A stretch of DNA of 64,000 nt from Enterovibrio sp045679545 (GTDB lineage Bacteria > Pseudomonadota > Gammaproteobacteria > Enterobacterales > Vibrionaceae). This document shows positions 45,981 to 54,193 of the stretch, in pieces. The stretch covers positions 1 to 64,000 of the forward strand of contig NZ_CP166195.1 in the NCBI RefSeq assembly GCF_045679545.1, in the 5' to 3' direction. The notes below the pieces were generated by a model. It did no database searches. It saw nothing but the letters and a program-made list of their open reading frames with translations, and was not told where the DNA came from. Every line of letters starts with the position of its first letter. The stretch's first letter is position 1. The position numbers were made by a program, and so were the translations under genes.

Positions 45981-48900
45981 CTACACGACTTCTGCTGGCT
46001 CAAGTGTTTTTACTTTCTCGGTCTTTGGCGGTTTGATACCAAACAGCAATGAAAACATCACTGGCACGACAATTAGCGTCAAGATAGTCGCAAAGCCTAG
46101 TCCCGCCATGATAGTAATCGCCATCGAGCCAAAGAAAGCATCAAACATCAGTGGCACCAAGCCAAGAATCGTGGTCAATGCCGCCATACTGACCGGACGA
46201 ACACGACTAATTGCACTGTCCACAATGGCCAGATATGGGTCTTTGCCTGACTCCAACTCGAGGTTTATTTGATCCAATAGCACGATGCCGTTTTTCAAAA
46301 TCATGCCGCTCAAGCTCAATAAACCAAGGAACGCGGTGAAACTAAACGGCATATTCCAAAGCAAAAGACCAAAGGACACGCCGATGATAGACAAAGGCAC
46401 AGTAAACCAAATCACCAAAGGTTTTTTCAGCGAATTAAACAGCAGCATGGTGATGACAAACATCAACAAATAGCCCATTGGCAACGAACCAAACAGTGAG
46501 TCTTGCGCATCTTTGGATGACTCATACTCGCCGCCCCAGCTAATGCTATACCCATCAGGCAGATCCAACGCCATGACCTTGGGTTGAATTCGTGTGAACA
46601 AGGCTGCCGCCGTGTCTTCACTGAGGACATCATGATCAGCCAATACCGTTAGCGTACGATTGCGGTCGCGGCGCTTAATCAATGGCTCATCCCAAGACAA
46701 TGAAATACCGTCAATGACCTGATCAATCGGCACATACGCTTGAAGTGATGGACTCCAAATCTTGGCATTTTGGATGGATTCAAAATCCACACGCTCAGAT
46801 TCGGGTAATCGACCCACAATCGGCAGAATATCCGTTCCATCGCGCAGCAAGCCCATGGCTGCACCACCAAAGGTCATTTGTAACGTGTTGGACAAATCTT
46901 CTTTCGAGATACCCAAACGACGCGCTTTGGATTCATTGAACATTGGCACGAGTTCTTTAGTACGCTCGCGCCAGTCATGGCGAATGTTTCTCGCACCCGG
47001 ATCGGTATGCAGAACGTCTTCCACTTGTACCGCAATGTCACGCAGCACTTGAGGATCTGCCCCTGTGATCCGCGCTTCAATTTTTGATGCTGGAGACGGC
47101 CCGAATTCCATCAACTTAAACTGGAAAGTTGGCGTATCAAACTGTCGGGAAAGCTCGCCGTTCAGCGCGCGCAAAACCACAAACATGTTGTCACGATCCG
47201 TGGTGCGAACTTGGAGCTGCGCATAAGCTTCGTAGCTTTGCTCAGGCTGATAAGTCAGCGCAAAACGTTGCAAGCCCTGCCCCACGGAGGTTGACACAAA
47301 TTCCACATGTTCTTGCTCACGCACATACGCTTCGACACGCTCGGTCTGTTTGATGGTTTCGCGTATGTCTGTCCCTTCCGGCATCCACATGTCTACATAG
47401 AACATGGGCGTATTCGAGGGCGGGAAGAACTGCTGCTTCACCATGCCAAACGCCACCACGGCAGCGAACAAAAGTGCCACCATGGCCGTGACAGTTAACC
47501 AGCGAAAACGCAATGCCAGCTTGAGTGACCCACCAAACAGCGTAAACAACCACCCTTTGTATGGATCGACATTTTCATCGACAGCGTTAGTGTCTCCGTC
47601 TTTCAGCAGCAAATTAGCCAGGAATGGCGTGATAGTGAGCGCCGTAATCCAGCTCAAGAATAAGGAATAGCAAAGCACCCAGAACAGGGAGCCCATAAAT
47701 TCGCCCGTGGCGTCTTCAGACAAACCAATCGGCGCAAAGGCGGTAATCGCAATCACTGTTGCACCAAGCAACGGCCATTGAGTTTGCTTCACAATGTCAG
47801 AGGCAGCTTGCACCTTGGTACGGCCTTTTTTCAGCCCAACCAATATACCTTCCACGACCACAATGGCGTTATCCACCAGCATCCCGAGCGCAATGATCAG
47901 CGCCCCAAGGGAAATCCGGTGCAGTTCAATTTTGTTGTACTCCATCAAAATGAATGTACCGAAAACGGTAAGAAGAAGCACAATGCCGATGATGATGCCG
48001 CTACGTATTCCCATCGCAAACAGCAGCACCAGAATCACGATCGCGACTGCCTGTCCAAGGCTGACAATAAAGTCCTGTACCGAGGCGTCTACTTCTTCCG
48101 CTTGGTTATAGAAATAGTTAAGTTCTATGCCCGCAGGTTTCATGGTTTCAAGATGCGCAACCTCGGCACTCAGTCGCTGGCCGACTTCCACCACGTTCAC
48201 ACCACTTTCAAACGAAACAGCAAGGTTAATTGCAGGTTGTCCGTTAAACGTCACCACGTTTGTTGGCTTTTCTTGAATGCCACGCACCACGGTTGCCACG
48301 TCTTTGAGGCGGATAAGATTGCCCGTATCGCGGCCATGAATGATCAGGTTCTCAAGCGCTTCTACCGTATTTAGCGTTCCGCTTGGTCGAATAACCAAAC
48401 TCTCGCCATTCACCATGACTTCACCAGAAGAAACCACGTTGTTCTGCTGATTCAGCAGCCCAGAAACCATCGACATATCGAGATTCAACGAGGCAAGGCG
48501 ATCAAGAGAAATCTCAACGAACAGCATCTCCTGCTGGTCGCCAGCAATCGACACTTTGCCGACGCCATCAACCATTTCTAAGTCACGGGACATCACATCC
48601 GCATAGCGTTTTAGCTCGACATAATCGTAGCCATCGCCTGTCAGCATGATCATCACACCGAACACATCGCCAAAGTCATCAATGATGGACAACGAGGTGA
48701 CACCTGCTGGCAACGTAGGGCGAAGGTCATTGATTTTACGACGCATTTCATCCCAAATTTGCGGCAATTCGTCAGGGCCGTAATCCATCTCCATACTCAC
48801 CATAATCTGCGACATGCCGCTGGAAGAGGTCGATGTGATTTTGTCGATGTATGGCAATCCACGAATTTCTTTTTCCAGTGGATAAGTGAGTTCTTCTTCC

Positions 48901-49076
48901 ACTTCTTTCGGTGTCGCACCCGGATAGGTTGCCACCACCATGGCATCTTTAATCGTAAAAGCCGGATCTTCAAGACGACCCAATTCAAGAAACGAGGTCA
49001 CGCCACCTATTGCCAAAATGGCAATAAACAACCAACTGATCACTTTGTTCTTGATGGAATATTCAGCGATATTCAT
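45981..49076 (-). CDS. RND efflux permease, TriC/VexK-like
   Basis: This 1031-residue inner-membrane proton-driven pump has the RND layout of twelve helices and two large periplasmic loops. The fourth helix reads LGMLVDNAIVVVEG, with a single Asp followed by Asn instead of the Asp-Asp of AcrB. This form and a pair of adaptor genes upstream are typical of TriC of Pseudomonas and VexK of Vibrio cholerae, which export detergents, bile salts or triclosan. It is last in a leftward operon of two adaptors and the pump, overlapping the second adaptor by four bases. No outer-membrane channel is encoded here, so TolC presumably completes the pump. Confidence 0.9.
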   Translation of the reverse strand: MNIAEYSIKNKVISWLFIAILAIGGVTSFLELGRLEDPAFTIKDAMVVATYPGATPKEVEEELTYPLEKEIRGLPYIDKITSTSSSGMSQIMVSMEMDYGPDELPQIWDEMRRKINDLRPTLPAGVTSLSIIDDFGDVFGVMIMLTGDGYDYVELKRYADVMSRDLEMVDGVGKVSIAGDQQEMLFVEISLDRLASLNLDMSMVSGLLNQQNNVVSSGEVMVNGESLVIRPSGTLNTVEALENLIIHGRDTGNLIRLKDVATVVRGIQEKPTNVVTFNGQPAINLAVSFESGVNVVEVGQRLSAEVAHLETMKPAGIELNYFYNQAEEVDASVQDFIVSLGQAVAIVILVLLFAMGIRSGIIIGIVLLLTVFGTFILMEYNKIELHRISLGALIIALGMLVDNAIVVVEGILVGLKKGRTKVQAASDIVKQTQWPLLGATVIAITAFAPIGLSEDATGEFMGSLFWVLCYSLFLSWITALTITPFLANLLLKDGDTNAVDENVDPYKGWLFTLFGGSLKLALRFRWLTVTAMVALLFAAVVAFGMVKQQFFPPSNTPMFYVDMWMPEGTDIRETIKQTERVEAYVREQEHVEFVSTSVGQGLQRFALTYQPEQSYEAYAQLQVRTTDRDNMFVVLRALNGELSRQFDTPTFQFKLMEFGPSPASKIEARITGADPQVLRDIAVQVEDVLHTDPGARNIRHDWRERTKELVPMFNESKARRLGISKEDLSNTLQMTFGGAAMGLLRDGTDILPIVGRLPESERVDFESIQNAKIWSPSLQAYVPIDQVIDGISLSWDEPLIKRRDRNRTLTVLADHDVLSEDTAAALFTRIQPKVMALDLPDGYSISWGGEYESSKDAQDSLFGSLPMGYLLMFVITMLLFNSLKKPLVIWFTVPLSIIGVSFGLLLWNMPFSFTAFLGLLSLSGMILKNGIVLLDQINLELESGKDPYLAIVDSAISRVRPVSMAALTTILGLVPLMFDAFFGSMAITIMAGLGFATILTLIVVPVMFSLLFGIKPPKTEKVKTLEPAEVV

Positions 49077-50140
49077 CCGTTGTTTTTCTCCGCTGTATCA
49101 ACCTGTTTGCCTTCGCGCAATTTACGCAGGTTCGAATTCACCAACACATCCCCTTCGACGATGCCAGACGCGATAATCGCGCCGTCACCATTCACTTTTG
49201 ATACCACCACTTCAACGCGATTTACTTGGTCATCATTTAACTTCCAAACGTAAAAGCGTCCTTGTTCGTTCCCCGCCTGCAACGCGGTCATAGGGACTTG
49301 ATAACCATCAACAGCAGTAATCCCTGCTTCCACCATGTCTACGGCAACCGTCGCCGTCGTACCCGGTAGAATCGGTGGGTCTATCTGATCGCGCTCAAGC
49401 CACATGGCATAAGCGCCCGTTTGTTGGCTTGGTTCGTTAGTATGTTCGAGGTAATGCATCTGGTGTTCAGCGTTCACGCCAGAAAAGCTCACCATAGGGC
49501 GATATGAAACACTGCGGCCTGTTGGGGTGATCATCGCCAGCACGTTGTCTGACAATTCAATCTGCACGTAGACTTTGTCGTCTTGATACAAATTGACCAC
49601 TGGCTCCCCCGCTTGTACACGTTCAAAACGCTCCTTGAACACATCGGAAACTGTGCCGCTGAATGGCGCTTTCAGTTGGGTATAAGCAAGTTGGTTTTTT
49701 GCCAATTCGTATTGGGCTTTTGCCAACTGACGATTAGCAGAAAGCTCATCGAGTTCAGCTTGAGAAATCATCGCGCGTTTGAACAAGTCCTTGCTGCGCT
49801 CCCACTGTTTCGATGCCAGTGAATATTGGGCTCGGGTGTCATTCAGCGCTTGTTGAACACTGTTATCGTCTAACTGCGCGATCAATTGGCCTGCGGTCAC
49901 TTTGTCGCCCGCTTTGACCAACACATCACGAATTTCACCCGTGGTACGAAACGCTATCGGCGTCTGCTCGGCGGGCACAACCTGACCTTTAAACACCCGA
50001 AATTGATTTTTTACTGGTGCATCGATAGCCACTGTTGAAACGTAAAGTGGCTGTTCGACTACAACGTTGGCATTGTCTTCTGAACAACCCACAAGCAACA
50101 GCACGCTGGCAATCGCTGCGGTGAGTATTCTTTTCTTCAT
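49073..50140 (-). CDS. RND periplasmic adaptor lipoprotein (second of two)
   Basis: This membrane fusion protein links the RND pump to an outer-membrane channel. The 355-residue lipoprotein has a signal ending in LLVGC (cysteine near residue 19), a lipoyl/barrel-sandwich domain (VLVKAGDKVTAGQLIAQLD), a helical hairpin (about residues 100-150) and beta-barrel domains after it. It begins at the stop of the first adaptor (one-base overlap) and overlaps the pump gene by four bases, so all three genes are translationally coupled. Two different adaptors per pump is unusual and suggests a mixed adaptor ring. Confidence 0.88.
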   Translation of the reverse strand: MKKRILTAAIASVLLLVGCSEDNANVVVEQPLYVSTVAIDAPVKNQFRVFKGQVVPAEQTPIAFRTTGEIRDVLVKAGDKVTAGQLIAQLDDNSVQQALNDTRAQYSLASKQWERSKDLFKRAMISQAELDELSANRQLAKAQYELAKNQLAYTQLKAPFSGTVSDVFKERFERVQAGEPVVNLYQDDKVYVQIELSDNVLAMITPTGRSVSYRPMVSFSGVNAEHQMHYLEHTNEPSQQTGAYAMWLERDQIDPPILPGTTATVAVDMVEAGITAVDGYQVPMTALQAGNEQGRFYVWKLNDDQVNRVEVVVSKVNGDGAIIASGIVEGDVLVNSNLRKLREGKQVDTAEKNNG

Positions 50141-51216
50141 TAAATCCCTTCCTCACGAATCCATGCTTTCACTTCTTGTCCTTCACTCAAGCTTTCAACG
50201 CCTGCGACAACGACCAAATCGGTGACATCTAATCCCTGCTGAATTCGCCCATTGGTATCAAGGAGAACGGCAGTTTTCGCCACTCGCTGGGTTGCAGCAT
50301 CCATCACCCACACCATGCCTTGGTTGTCTTCTCGGCTAACCCATGCCGTATCTGGCAGTGAAAGCTGTAGCCCTGTTTGTGATTTCGCAATCAATACATG
50401 CCCTGTCATGCCGCTCAATAAATTGCGGTTTTCTGGGCGCTGAATCGTCAACGTTGCCTGATAGGTGTTGGTTTCAGCGTTCGGCTGAGTGGAGATTTCT
50501 TTGAATTTTCCGGGGATCTTAGTGGTGGGATCGCTGTCCATCATCACCCAAAGTGGCTGCTGAGAAAGCGCGGCAATACCGAGTTTGTCGACAAAATGCA
50601 CAGGCAGCGCAAAAGAAACGTCGAGTTGGGTATTGTCGATAATATTAAGGATTGGCTGCTTAGCTGCCACCACTTGATTAGGTTTCGCAAAGGTATAAGC
50701 CACCACGCCATCAAACGGGGCGCGAACTTGGGTATAACCCAATTCTGTTTTGGCTTGTTCGTGATGCGCACGTTCTGCTTTATAAAGCGTTTCAGCTTGA
50801 TCGTACACATCCGTACTCACCAATTGCTTTTTATAGAGCTGCTGCGCACGTTGCCACTGAGTTTTCGCTAATAAATAACGCGCTTTGGCGGAATCTAACG
50901 CCAACGCTAAATCACTCGGATCGAGGGTCGCAAGCAAATCCCCTTGCTTGACGTGTTGCCCCATTCGAACATTCAGCGATTCAATTTCTCCCGCAACCTG
51001 AAACGACAACTGCGCACGTTTAGTTGCATCAATTTCTGCTAAGAAATTGTCCGTCGCAGAAACCACATAGTCCTGCACTGCCAGCAATTTCACGGCCTTA
51101 ACCGGCATTGCGTCCGTTGTTTCAGATACCGCTTCGTCACAACCTGCTAATAACCCTACCGTGGTGATCATCACCAACAAGCTTCCGAGGGTGCGTTTCA
51201 ATCTTTGATATCGCAC
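50140..51216 (-). CDS. RND periplasmic adaptor lipoprotein (first of two)
   Basis: The 358-residue protein is a second, divergent membrane fusion protein with lipobox LLAGC (cysteine near residue 26), lipoyl domain (NVRMGQHVKQGDLLATLDPSD), helical hairpin and the TELGYTQVRAPFDGVV return strand. It is the first gene of the leftward operon and is divergent from a TetR-family gene 151 bases away. It differs clearly from the downstream adaptor, so the pair is not a recent duplication. The pairing resembles TriA/TriB and VexI/VexJ. Confidence 0.88.
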   Translation of the reverse strand: MRYQRLKRTLGSLLVMITTVGLLAGCDEAVSETTDAMPVKAVKLLAVQDYVVSATDNFLAEIDATKRAQLSFQVAGEIESLNVRMGQHVKQGDLLATLDPSDLALALDSAKARYLLAKTQWQRAQQLYKKQLVSTDVYDQAETLYKAERAHHEQAKTELGYTQVRAPFDGVVAYTFAKPNQVVAAKQPILNIIDNTQLDVSFALPVHFVDKLGIAALSQQPLWVMMDSDPTTKIPGKFKEISTQPNAETNTYQATLTIQRPENRNLLSGMTGHVLIAKSQTGLQLSLPDTAWVSREDNQGMVWVMDAATQRVAKTAVLLDTNGRIQQGLDVTDLVVVAGVESLSEGQEVKAWIREEGI

Positions 51217-51271
51217 GTCGCTCTCTCCAATATTTGAGTTTATTACACACCTGTGCAGTATATGGCGATTT

Positions 51272-51284
51272 TTGATTCGATCAA
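51272..51284. promoter_or_regulatory. Candidate TetR-type operator in the efflux control region
   Basis: TTGATTCGATCAA has 5-bp inverted arms around three bases, in the 151-bp gap between the TetR-family gene and the first adaptor gene. It is short for a TetR operator and is offered only as a candidate. Confidence 0.3.
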
Positions 51285-51367
51285 TATATTTTCCATCTGT
51301 ATAATAAAAAAATTGGAGAAGTGATCCTTAATCTGATACAAAGCGTTAGTCGCAAAGAGGAGTTGTT

Positions 51368-52120
51368 TTGAACGTCATGCAAGAAAGAAAACAAGGTCGC
51401 CGAAGCGCAGAAACCGCAGAGCAAACGAAATGCCTTATCTTGCATGTCGCTGCTGACATGTTTGCTGAACTGGGGTTTGAGCGTGTGTCGCTACGAAACA
51501 TCAGTGAAAAAGCGGGGGTCTCTCATAGTTTGATCCGCTACCACTTTGGCAGCAAAGAACAAATCTGGCAGGCGGTTAGCGATGGCATGGACAACTACTT
51601 GCAACGCTATATCCACGCGCTACTTGAGAAAATTTCCGTCAATGAAGACAGCGCCTACCGCATCTATCTCTTCTTGGTCAAAATGAGCGCCGTCACACTG
51701 TGTGAACCAAAGCCCATTCAGTTTATTGCCGATGCCGTACGCCAAAAAAATGATGCCCTGCTCGCCTACTTCCTTCGTTCTAAAGACGAATTTTCATCGG
51801 CGTTTAAATCTTTATTTGATGACTACAATCAAAAGCACCCCAATAAACCTGTTGAGATGTGGGAAATGAAATGGCAAATGCTGCAAAGCACGCATGCAGC
51901 GGTCAGCCTAAAACCCATGCTGAATGAAACTTGGCCAGAACTTGGCGGGGATGAGGATGCCCTTTTGCTCAAACATTGGACTCTTTACAACAAGCAAGTC
52001 GCCATGCAGATGGGCATTGCCCAAGAAGACATGATTCATCCTGCGCATCTGAGCGAGATTTTGCTCGATATTCCTTGCCATGTAGAGCCAACATCACCGC
52101 TAACACACGCAATGGATTGA
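51368..52120 (+). CDS. TetR-family transcriptional regulator of the adjacent RND operon
   Basis: The 250-residue protein has a TetR N-terminal helix-turn-helix (VAADMFAELGFERVSLRNISEKAGVSHSLIRYHFGSKEQIW, about residues 28-70) and an all-helical ligand domain. It is divergent from the two-adaptor efflux operon, the usual place of a local repressor. The start is probably TTG: AGAGGAG is five bases from it and fourteen from the ATG three codons later (51377). The inducer would be expected to be a pump substrate, which cannot be read from sequence. Confidence 0.83.
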   Translation: MNVMQERKQGRRSAETAEQTKCLILHVAADMFAELGFERVSLRNISEKAGVSHSLIRYHFGSKEQIWQAVSDGMDNYLQRYIHALLEKISVNEDSAYRIYLFLVKMSAVTLCEPKPIQFIADAVRQKNDALLAYFLRSKDEFSSAFKSLFDDYNQKHPNKPVEMWEMKWQMLQSTHAAVSLKPMLNETWPELGGDEDALLLKHWTLYNKQVAMQMGIAQEDMIHPAHLSEILLDIPCHVEPTSPLTHAMD

Positions 52121-52201
52121 ATAAAATAGCAGCATATTTTGTCAAATATGAGCAAGTTACCGTCAATTTGATGTCTTCTCATATTTTAAAGACAAAATTC
52201 G

Positions 52202-52232
52202 TTGACCTTCCCCTAGCAGGAAGCTTTATACT
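52202..52232 (+). promoter_or_regulatory. CueR-type copper-responsive promoter
   Basis: A -35 box TTGACC (52202-52207) and a -10 box TATACT (52227-52232) are separated by 19 bp, the long spacer typical of MerR-family promoters. The spacer carries the dyad CTTCC-CCTAGCA-GGAAG, very close to CueR operators of copA and cueO. It lies 32 bases before the first gene of the copper operon. The cueR gene is not in this window. Confidence 0.85.
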
Positions 52233-52264
52233 CGTTAGCAATACTCAGCCATAAAAGTCTTACG

Positions 52265-52693
52265 ATGCGCTTTTCTTCTTTTCGCACATACTGGATATCA
52301 GTGATCAGCTTGCTTGTCATGCTGTTCACCAGTTTTGCGTCTAGCGCATCAGCTTCGTCAATGCAGATAACAATGCAACTTAATGGTATGAACGGTCATC
52401 AAATGTCTGCTAACGTTGTCGATTGTGGCATGAGCAACCCGACGATAAATGACCATACGCAGCACGCCGCACCAGCAAGTTCAGATACGCACAACCCAGC
52501 CAAGCCACATTGCGGTGGTGAAGAAAATAGCGCTCATAATTGTTGTGCAGCAACCTGCTTTACGTCAGTTGCACTCCTATCCCCTATTTATCAATCCCAA
52601 CAACACATCACACAGCTTGCTTTGATCCCCTCAGAGCGAGGAATCAATGTGATTGAACGTTCGCAATCTCTCTACCGACCCCCGATAGCTTAA
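52265..52693 (+). CDS. Periplasmic Cys/His-rich small protein of the copper operon
   Basis: The 142-residue protein starts with a signal peptide (SLLVMLFTSFASSASA). The mature part is rich in metal-binding side chains: Met and His near residues 35-50, several histidines in DHTQHAAPASSDTHNPAKPHC, and a cysteine group HNCCAATC near residue 95. A C-terminal hydrophobic stretch follows. I do not recognise a named family with certainty; it is reminiscent of DUF2946/CopL-like proteins found beside copper genes. As the first gene after a CueR-type promoter and 97 bases before cusC it probably binds copper in the periplasm. Confidence 0.75.
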   Translation: MRFSSFRTYWISVISLLVMLFTSFASSASASSMQITMQLNGMNGHQMSANVVDCGMSNPTINDHTQHAAPASSDTHNPAKPHCGGEENSAHNCCAATCFTSVALLSPIYQSQQHITQLALIPSERGINVIERSQSLYRPPIA

Positions 52694-52789
52694 ATCCATC
52701 CCTGATATGTCGTACCACTGCGCCTTTTTGATGCGCCGTGGAGGGTAATTCCGCGTCCGAATTTGACGCGTACAGAATGGATTTAACTC

Positions 52790-54172
52790 GTGAATATCAA
52801 ACCAAGCTTATTAGCACTGTCGATCAGTGCCATGGTTTGGATGCCAACGCCCGCTTTTGCCGCTCCATCGGCAGAGCAAGTGCGTTTGGCGTCTGACTCC
52901 AACATGCTGACCCAGCTTATCGAAACGGCGCTAGAAAACGATGCAAGCCGCAAACAGTTTTACGCGCAATCACAAGCCATGCGTGAAACAGGCATTGCCA
53001 GTACCACCTTGATGGATCCCAAACTCAAAGTGGGTGTGGGTGGCTTGCCCGTGGACAGCTTCCAATTCGATAAAGACCCAATGACCAACATCTCCATGGG
53101 TTTAATGCAGCAGTTTGAACGTGGCGATACCTTGTCTTTGCAAGGAAAAAAAGCCAGCCAACAAGCCGATGGCATTCAGCTTCAAGTCGAAATACGTGAG
53201 CGCGAAGTCGCAAACTCCCTCACTCAACTATGGTTGGAACTGGGCTATCAGCAACAGGCCGAGCGCGTTTTGCGTGAAAACCAACGCCTAATGCGCGAAC
53301 TGGCTAACTTCATTCAAACCAACTATTCGATTGGTAAGAATGAAGCGCAAGACCTCCTCAACGCCCAACTTCAAGTCAGCAAACTGGATGAAAAACTGCA
53401 GGCGAATGCACAGGTTCAGCGCCGCATTGTTTCTCAGCTTTCCGAGTGGCTGGGCGCAAACTGGCTCGCCAACGCGAAAGATCTCAACGCCAGCAACCAG
53501 CTGAATTGGCAAACACTAGCAACCACACTCAGCCAAACTAGCTCCACTGAGCATTTTGTCCTGCTTCGCCAACATCCGATGATCAAAATGGCCGATATCG
53601 CCATTACGGCTCAACAAACACAAGTTGAAATAGCAGAACAAGCTTACGCGCCGCAATTTGGCGTGGAAGTGATGTATGGCTATCGCCAGGCCAATGGCAT
53701 GAATGGGCAGCCCGCTTCCGACTTAGTTAGCGCGTATCTGACGTTAGATATCCCCCTTTTCACCGATAACCGTCAGGACAGAAACCACGCTGCCGCTCAG
53801 TACCAAGTGGGCGCAGCAAAATCGCAAAAGGATCTCCTCCTTGCACAAATGAACGCCAAAGTGAATGCGCTATTGGTGGACAGAAGCAACCTTGAACAAC
53901 GCTTGGATCGCTACAGAGCGACCTTGCTGGAACAAGCCAGCGCACGCACAAAAGCGGTTGAACGCGGGTATCAAAACAACACGGCACAGTTTAATGACGT
54001 GATTGCAGCAGCCAGTGATGAGCTCACGTTAGCCCTTGAGCAGCAGCGACTTGTTACCGATTTAAATATCGTGAACAGCAATTTGGCGACCCTATTGGGC
54101 AGCTTTGACTTCACGACAGTGACGCCCGAAATCGCCATGCCAACTTCAACGCCAAACAAGACCAAGCACTAA
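52790..54172 (+). CDS. cusC: CusC-like outer membrane efflux protein (TolC family)
   Basis: This outer-membrane channel lets copper or silver leave the cell through the CusCBA pump. The 460-residue protein has a signal peptide (cleavage near PAFA-AP, residue 24) and the two repeated helical hairpins of the OEP family (about 40-240 and 255-445). The usual start is lacking: translation begins at GTG (52790) with a poor ribosome site, which may allow coupling to the gene before it. cusB follows 21 bases downstream. No lipobox cysteine is seen, unlike E. coli CusC. Confidence 0.88.
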   Translation: MNIKPSLLALSISAMVWMPTPAFAAPSAEQVRLASDSNMLTQLIETALENDASRKQFYAQSQAMRETGIASTTLMDPKLKVGVGGLPVDSFQFDKDPMTNISMGLMQQFERGDTLSLQGKKASQQADGIQLQVEIREREVANSLTQLWLELGYQQQAERVLRENQRLMRELANFIQTNYSIGKNEAQDLLNAQLQVSKLDEKLQANAQVQRRIVSQLSEWLGANWLANAKDLNASNQLNWQTLATTLSQTSSTEHFVLLRQHPMIKMADIAITAQQTQVEIAEQAYAPQFGVEVMYGYRQANGMNGQPASDLVSAYLTLDIPLFTDNRQDRNHAAAQYQVGAAKSQKDLLLAQMNAKVNALLVDRSNLEQRLDRYRATLLEQASARTKAVERGYQNNTAQFNDVIAAASDELTLALEQQRLVTDLNIVNSNLATLLGSFDFTTVTPEIAMPTSTPNKTKH

Positions 54173-54193
54173 GCCGCAAGGTAGGAGATAACA

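Noticed and set aside
47778..48374. 198-codon frame on the plus strand inside the RND pump gene
   Set aside because: It is antisense to a clear RND permease; long antisense frames are common in GC-balanced membrane protein genes.
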